Assembly: GCA_963785115.1 (NCBI GenBank)
Contig: CAWATY010000007.1
Span: forward strand, 124,001-188,000
Origin: JACCWP01 sp963785115
Lineage (GTDB): Bacteria; Actinomycetota; Actinomycetes; Propionibacteriales; Nocardioidaceae
Direction of reading: 5' to 3'
DNA: 64,000 bases
In this document: positions 59,251 to 64,000 of the stretch, piece by piece
How positions within the stretch are numbered: the stretch's first letter is position 1
Layout: each line of letters starts with the position of its first letter
Notes under the pieces: model-generated
Databases searched by the model: none
Told to the model about the DNA's origin: nothing
The model's input: only the letters and a program-made list of their open reading frames with translations
Translations under genes and position numbers: made by a program

Positions 59251-61278
59251 GTGCCTGCGCGCCCGGCTGACGTGGACCACATCCCCGACCTCGAGCACGA
59301 GCGCACCCACCTGGCCGCCTCCCGGGCCGCGCTCGCCCGGATGCGGGCGCGGGTGGAGGGCCTCACGGCACACGGCGGCGACGCGGTCTCGACCGAGTAC
59401 CTCAAGGCGGCGCTGTGGCACCGGATGCGGGCGCTCGAGGACGACCCGGAGGTGCCGCTGTTCTTCGGCCGGCTGGACACCGCGGCCGGGCGCCCGGCCG
59501 GGGAGGAACGGCTGTACATCGGCCGGCGTCACGTCACCGATGAGCACGGCGACCCGCTGGTGCTCGACTGGCGGGCCGCGGTGTCCCGCGCCTTTTACCG
59601 GGCCACCGCCCGCGAGCCGATGGGCGTGCGGATGCGCCGGCGCTTCGGCTTCGCCCACGGGCTGCTGACCGCGTACGAGGACGAGCGGCTCGACCGCGGC
59701 GAGGAGCAGACCGGCAGCGCGCTGCTGGAGGCCGAGATCGAGCGGCCCCGGCTGGGACCGATGCGCGACATCGTGGCGACCATCCAGCCGGACCAGGACG
59801 ACATCGTCCGCGCCGACCTCGGCAGCAGCGTGTGCGTGCAGGGTGCCCCCGGCACCGGCAAGACGGCGGTCGGGCTGCACCGGGCGGCGTACCTGCTCTA
59901 CGCGCACCGCGACCAGCTGAACCGTCAGGGCGTGCTGGTCGTCGGGCCGAACAGCTCGTTCCTGCGCTACATCGGTGACGTGCTGCCGGCGCTCGGCGAG
60001 ATCGACGCGCGACAGACCACGGTCGAGGCCCTGTGCGACCGGGTCCACGTCCGCGTCGCCGACGACGCCGGGGGCGGCCGGCTCAAGGGCGACGGCCGGA
60101 TGGCCGAGGTCCTGCGCCGGGCGGTCTGGGCCCAGCTGCGCGCGCCCACGGAGTCGCTGGTGGTGCCGCGTGGCGTGCGCCGGTGGCGGGTGCCGACCTA
60201 CCTGGCCGACGAGATCGTCGCCGAGCTGCGGGCTCGCGGGGTGCGGTACGGCGCCGGCCGGGCGCTGTTGCCGAGGCGGATGGCGCACGCCGTGCTGGTG
60301 AAGATGGAGGAGGCGGGTGAGTCGCCCGACGACCGGGTCCAGGACGCCGTCGCCCGATCCCGGCCGGTACGCGCGTGGTGCGACACCGTGTGGCCCAAGA
60401 TCGATCCGGTCCGGCTGGTGCTGCGACTGCTCTCCGACCCCGACCTGCTGGCCGAGAGCGCCGAGGGCGTGCTGGACGCCGACGAGCAGCGCCGGCTGCT
60501 GTGGTCCACGCCCCCGCGCGGCCCAGCCTCGGCCCGGTGGACGCTGGCCGACGCCGTGCTGGTCGACGAGGCCGCCGACCTGGTCGAGCGCCAGCCGAGC
60601 CTGGGGCACGTGGTGCTCGACGAGGCCCAGGACCTGTCGCCGATGATGCTGCGGGCGGTGGGGCGCCGCTGCTCGACCGGCTCGGCGACCGTCCTCGGCG
60701 ACCTGGCCCAGGCGACGACTCCCTGGGCGAGCCGCGACTGGGCGGTCGCGCTCGCGCACCTGGGCAAGCCGGACGCCCACGTCGAGGAGCTCACCGTGGG
60801 GTTCCGGGTGCCCGCCGACGTCATCGCGTTCGCCGCCCGGCTGCTGCCGGTCGCCGCGCCGGGCCTCGCGCCACCGACCTCGGTGCGCCGGGCCAGCGGC
60901 GACCTTCAGCTGCGCCCGACGACCGACCCGCTGTCCGTCGCGGCCGCCGCGGTGCGCGACGCGGGTGAGGGCTCGGTCGGGCTCGTCGTTCCCGACGCGC
61001 TGGTACGCGACGCGGCCGCGGCCTTGCACGCCGTGGCCGTGCCGCACGCGGTGCTCGGCGACGAGGACGACGTGGACGCCCGCGTCGACCTGGTGCCTGC
61101 CAGCCTGGCCAAGGGCCTGGAGTTCGACCACGTGGTGGTCGTCGAGCCCGCCGCCATCGTCGCCGCCGAGGCCGACCTCGAGGTCGGGCTGCGCCGGCTC
61201 TACGTCTGCCTCACCCGCGCCGTCACCTCGCTCACCGTCGTGCACGCCGAGCCGCTCCCCGACCTCCTCGCCGCCTGA
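59251..61278 (+). CDS. helR: HelR/HelD-type RNA polymerase recycling ATPase
   Basis: A 675-residue superfamily 1 ATPase of the HelD/HelR type, which frees stalled RNA polymerase and, in some actinobacteria, protects it from rifamycins. The charged helical N-terminus (IPDLEHERTHLAASRAALARMRARVEGL) is the part that enters the polymerase channel. Walker A is GAPGTGKTAVGLHRAAYLLY near residue 198; HVVLDEAQDLSPMML is Walker B; ELTVGFRVPADVIAFA and RRLYVCLTRAVTSLTVVHA complete the motor. The start GTG 59251 has GAGAGG 8 bases before it. The rifamycin element known upstream of some helR genes is not seen. Confidence 0.85.
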   Translation: MPARPADVDHIPDLEHERTHLAASRAALARMRARVEGLTAHGGDAVSTEYLKAALWHRMRALEDDPEVPLFFGRLDTAAGRPAGEERLYIGRRHVTDEHGDPLVLDWRAAVSRAFYRATAREPMGVRMRRRFGFAHGLLTAYEDERLDRGEEQTGSALLEAEIERPRLGPMRDIVATIQPDQDDIVRADLGSSVCVQGAPGTGKTAVGLHRAAYLLYAHRDQLNRQGVLVVGPNSSFLRYIGDVLPALGEIDARQTTVEALCDRVHVRVADDAGGGRLKGDGRMAEVLRRAVWAQLRAPTESLVVPRGVRRWRVPTYLADEIVAELRARGVRYGAGRALLPRRMAHAVLVKMEEAGESPDDRVQDAVARSRPVRAWCDTVWPKIDPVRLVLRLLSDPDLLAESAEGVLDADEQRRLLWSTPPRGPASARWTLADAVLVDEAADLVERQPSLGHVVLDEAQDLSPMMLRAVGRRCSTGSATVLGDLAQATTPWASRDWAVALAHLGKPDAHVEELTVGFRVPADVIAFAARLLPVAAPGLAPPTSVRRASGDLQLRPTTDPLSVAAAAVRDAGEGSVGLVVPDALVRDAAAALHAVAVPHAVLGDEDDVDARVDLVPASLAKGLEFDHVVVVEPAAIVAAEADLEVGLRRLYVCLTRAVTSLTVVHAEPLPDLLAA

Positions 61279-61297
61279 CCCGCCCTACGGTGGGCTG

Positions 61298-61894
61298 GTG
61301 AGACCACCGCCCGAGCCACCGCCCGGCCTGCCGGCCGACGTCGCCGCGGAGCTGCTGGCGCGGTGGCAGGAACCGCACCGCGGACACCACGGGCTCCGGC
61401 ACCTGGGCGACGTGCTGGCCGCGGTCCACGAGCTGGCCGAGGCCGAAGACGACACCGCGCAGGTGCTGCTCGCCGCGTGGTTCCACGACGCCGTCTACGC
61501 CGGCCGGCCCGACGACGAGGAGCGGTCCGCGGAGCTGGCCCGCGACCGGCTGACCGCCACCGGCACGGACCCCGTGCTGGTCGCCGAGGTCGTCCGGCTG
61601 GTGCTGCTGACCCGCGACCACGCCCCCGCGAGCGGCGACCGACCCGGCGCGCTGCTGTGCGACGCCGACCTGTCGGTGCTGGGCGCCTCACCCGCCCGCT
61701 ACGCCGAGTACGTCGACGGCGTACGCACCGAGTGGGCGCACCTCGACGACGCCAGCTGGCGCCGCGGCCGGGCCGACGTGCTGCAACGGCTGCTCGCCCT
61801 CGACCCGCTGTTCCGCACCGACGCCGGCCGGGCCAGGTGGGAGACGGCGGCCAGGATCAACCTGGGCGGCGAGCTCCGCGACCTGTCACCGTGA
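61298..61894 (+). CDS. HD-domain protein (predicted metal-dependent phosphohydrolase)
   Basis: A 198-residue HD-superfamily protein. The metal-binding set is visible as YHGLRHLG-like (HRGHHGLRHLGDVLA), AWFHDAVYAG (HD pair) and LLCDADLSVLGASPARYAEY (Asp). It belongs to a family of predicted HD phosphohydrolases found beside varied genes; the substrate is unknown. The start is GTG 61298. It is 19 bases behind HelR and probably in the same operon, ending in the hairpin at 61876-61933. Confidence 0.85.
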   Translation: MRPPPEPPPGLPADVAAELLARWQEPHRGHHGLRHLGDVLAAVHELAEAEDDTAQVLLAAWFHDAVYAGRPDDEERSAELARDRLTATGTDPVLVAEVVRLVLLTRDHAPASGDRPGALLCDADLSVLGASPARYAEYVDGVRTEWAHLDDASWRRGRADVLQRLLALDPLFRTDAGRARWETAARINLGGELRDLSP

Positions 61895-61933
61895 CACCGC
61901 CCTCTATGGCGACGTCGCGGTGACAGGTCGCGG
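61876..61933. terminator. Bidirectional terminator-like hairpin with 16-bp perfect arms
   Basis: CCGCGACCTGTCACCG (61876-61891) pairs perfectly with 61918-61933; the 26-base loop holds a smaller stem (CGCC/GGCG). The left arm includes the last codons of the HD-domain gene, whose stop (61892-61894) lies in the loop; the right arm precedes the stop of the convergent binding-protein gene. It would work on both transcripts. Confidence 0.75.
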
Positions 61934-61939
61934 CCGGGA

Positions 61940-62928
61940 TCAGCAGGACGACTGGTAGAGCGCGTCCTTGGCCTCACCGTCGACGTTGTCCCTCGTGACG
62001 ATCGTGAAGCCGGTCTCGATCTCCGCCTCGACGTCCTCACCGTCGATCGCCGCCATGGCCTGGTCGACGCCCTCGACGCCGATCTCCGCGGGCGACTGGG
62101 CGATCAGCGCCTGCACGGTGCCGTCGCGCAGCTGCTGCACCTGGTCGGGACCGGCGTCGAAGCCGACGATGCTGACCTGGTCCTGCGCGTCGGCCTGGCG
62201 CACGCCGGTGGCGCTGCCCTCGGCCGAGAACAGGTTCGCGGCGAAGATCCCGACGATGTCGGGGTCCTTCTGCAGCGCCGCAGTCACCAGCCGAGCCGCT
62301 TCGGCCGGGTCGTTGTGGCTGTACTGCACGCCGAGGTACTCGAAGTTGCGGATCCTCGTTGACGGCCGCCTCGAAGCCCTCGGCCCGGGCGTCGGTGGTC
62401 GAGATGCCCGGGTCGACGGAGATGACGAGCACCTTGCCGCCGTCGGGGTGCAGCTCCTGCAGCGCCGTCGAAGGCCGCCTCGCCGCCACCGAAGTTGTCC
62501 GACGCGATCTGCGAGACCGCGAACGACGGGTCGTCGACGGTGGTGTCGACGAGCACGACCTTGATGCCCGCCGCGGCGGCAGCCTCGAGCGGCGCCTGCA
62601 TGGCGGTGACGTCGGTCGGGCGCGACCAGCAGCGCGTCCGGCTGCGAGGCGGTCACCGAGTCGATGAGCGGCTTCTGCAGGGTCGGGTCGAACTGCTGCG
62701 GGTCCCTGCGTCTCGACGCTCGCGCCGAGCTTCTCGGCCTCCGCCTCGATGCCGCACTGCATGGAGATGTAGAACTCGTCACCCGCCACGCCCTGCACGA
62801 AGACGAGTCTTCGGGCCGTCGGCACGACGACCTCCTCCGTCGTCGTCCGCCGCCGCAGGCGCTCAGAGCCGGTGGCGGCGATCAGCCCGACCGCGGCGAG
62901 AGCGGTTCGACTTCCTGGTGAGCCTCAT
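61940..62928 (-). pseudogene. Ribose-type sugar-binding lipoprotein (RbsB-like), multiply frameshifted
   Basis: Joined across frames, the protein is a type I periplasmic-binding lipoprotein: MRLTRKSN start, lipobox LSAC, LVFVQGVAGDEFYISMQCG, FDPTLQKPLIDSVTASQ, VAPTDVTAMQ, VVLVDTTVDDPSFAVSQIAS, VLVISVDPGISTT and a C-terminal part ending KDALYQSSC. Eight net single-base gains are needed, near 62351, 62466, 62620, 62705, 62810, 62848, 62867 and 62900. From 61940 to 62350 the frame is intact. The ATG (62926-62928) has an AAGGAGG site 7 bases before it. It may be an intact gene read with errors. Confidence 0.8.
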
Positions 62929-64000
62929 CTGGATCCTCCTTGGGTCCTCGGTCGAGCTGGTGCTCCTGCTCCAGGGTCGGAGAAGCGAGCGATGGCGGTC
63001 TGCCGCCGCGCATCGCGGCGGCACGGCGGGCCTGGTCGACGTAGACGGCGATGATGAGCACGGCACCGACGGCGACCTGCTGCCAGAACGGCTGGACGCC
63101 GTTGATGACGAATCCGTTCTGCAGCACGGCCGGGATGAACAGGCCGACGAGGGTGCCGTAGACCGAGCCGGTCCCCGCCGAAGAGCGAGGTGCCGCCGAT
63201 GACGACGGCGGCGATGACGTTGAGGTTGGTGGTGGTCTGGCCGGCGATCGCCGTGGTGTTGAACTGCGCGAGCGACAGGATGCCGGCGAAGCCGGCGAGC
63301 AGGCCGGACAGCGCGTAGACCGCGATCAGGTGCCGGTCGACCGCGGACGCCGACCCGACGCGCCGACTCCTCGTTGGAGCCGATCGCGTACGTGTGCCGC
63401 CCGAACCGGGTGTGGTGCAGCACGGTGGCGCCGATCAGGACGACCACCGAGGGCGATCAGCGACAGCGTCGGCACCTGCTCGTTGAGGACCCGGCCGTAG
63501 CCGATCTCGCTCTGCAGCACCAGCGGCATCTGCCGGATGTCGACGCCGTGCGTGATGATCTGCGCGAAGCCGAGGGCCATGCCGAGCGAGCCGAGCGTGA
63601 CGATCAGCGGCGGGATCTTGGCCTTCGCGATCAGCACGCCGTTGAACAGTCCCCAGGCCAGCCCGGAGGCGAGCGCGACGCCCAGGCCGACGAACGCCGT
63701 CGCGCCAGCCGTCGCCGCCGAAGGAGATCATCGCCTTCGCCGCCACCACGCCCGAGAACACCAGCACCGAGCCGATCGACAGGTCGATGCCGGCGGTGAC
63801 GATCACGTACGTCATGCCGACGCCGAGCACGGCCAGGATCGACGCGTTCTGCACGAGCAGCCGGACGTTGTTGACGGTCGGGAAGCGTGTCGGGCGACGC
63901 GATCGCGAACGCGGCGCAGATCGCGAGCAGCACCAGCAGGATCTGGAACGACTGCGAGGTCAGCACGCCGCAGCAGCGGCTGGCCGGCGGCTCGGCGGCG
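62925..64000 (-). pseudogene. Ribose-type ABC permease (RbsC-like), multiply frameshifted, cut by window edge
   Basis: Segments in three frames together give a CUT2 permease: VLTSQSFQILLVLLAICAAFA, SILAVLGVGMTYVIVTAGIDLSIGS (the family signature), IPPLIVTLGSLGMALGFAQI, FGRHTYAIGSNEESA, HLIAVYALSGLLAGFAGIL, and VLQNGFVINGVQPFWQQVAVGAVLIIAVYVDQ. Net single-base gains are needed near 63175, 63360, 63448, 63704 and 63895, and the C-terminus is uncertain (one frame stops at 62925, ATGA with the binding-protein gene). The start lies beyond 64000. Its ATPase should be upstream on the minus strand, outside the window. Confidence 0.75.

Noticed and set aside
57334..61245. A 1303-codon open frame on the minus strand opposite XPB and HelR
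   Set aside because: It is a GC-rich shadow frame: the translation is low-complexity (runs of Arg, Gly, Val, His, Gln) with no motif, while the plus strand holds two well-conserved genes.

Overview
The window is very GC-rich and densely coded. Many genes start with GTG or TTG, and neighbours often overlap by 4 bases (GTGA, ATGA, TTGA). It contains DUF2530 and DUF3027 proteins, a HelR/HelD-type ATPase, a bacterial XPB helicase, a CGNR zinc-finger protein and an ECF42 sigma factor with its DGPF partner. Together these point to a chromosomal segment of an actinobacterium, most likely Nocardioidaceae (Nocardioides-like). The family assignment is inference from gene content, not a phylogeny. No rRNA, tRNA, CRISPR array, insertion sequence or phage gene was recognised, and no stretch over 300 bases lacks a gene.

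Layout: (1) 1-15.4 kb: an MFS/MarR pair, a purine permease, DUF2530 and DUF3027 genes, an MFS carrier, a secreted GH27 alpha-galactosidase, a cold-shock protein, a ferredoxin reductase coupled to an ATPase/PAS regulator, an acyl-CoA synthetase, a small membrane protein and a cyclase/ATPase/TPR regulator. (2) 15.5-24.4 kb: a DUF1800/DUF1501 secretion pair, a methyltransferase overlapping a secreted GH15 glucoamylase, a frameshifted C-S lyase, a PspC protein and a frameshifted DUF2510/SHOCT gene. (3) 24.5-34.5 kb: an MFS gene under a MarR regulator whose start codon lies in a 17-bp palindrome, a haloacetate-dehalogenase-like hydrolase, a flavin oxidoreductase, ArsR regulators with transporters, a diguanylate cyclase and a TraR/DksA-like protein. 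(4) 34.5-40.6 kb: CspA with strong terminators, an MHS permease with 3-hydroxybutyrate dehydrogenase, an ABC-2 exporter and an ECF42/DGPF signalling pair with a matching promoter. (5) 40.6-50.7 kb: a carbohydrate-use locus (ABC importer, SIS isomerase, metal-dependent hydrolase, lipoprotein of unknown fold, GH4 glycosidase, DeoR regulator, GH114 polygalactosaminidase). (6) 50.8-61.9 kb: a helicase-associated/WYL protein, a GCS2 ligase, an MMPL exporter, CGNR, XPB, HelR and an HD-domain protein. (7) 61.9-64 kb: a ribose-type ABC importer (binding lipoprotein and permease) broken by many single-base frame changes.

The most interesting unit is region 5. The GH114 fold, a sugar isomerase of the AgaS kind, an NAD-dependent GH4 enzyme, a binding-protein importer and an uncharacterised lipoprotein share a neighbourhood. 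Two of its promoters carry the same 12-bp sequence (GCAAACGCGCAC), once in the promoter of the transport operon and once in the divergent GH4/DeoR promoter. This suggests one DeoR-controlled regulon for an alpha-linked galactose- or galactosamine-containing glycan.

Caution: at least thirteen breaks in the last 1.65 kb, and the two isolated ones at about 22.55 and 23.43 kb, all fit a net gain of one base. That looks more like residual sequencing or assembly error than natural decay.
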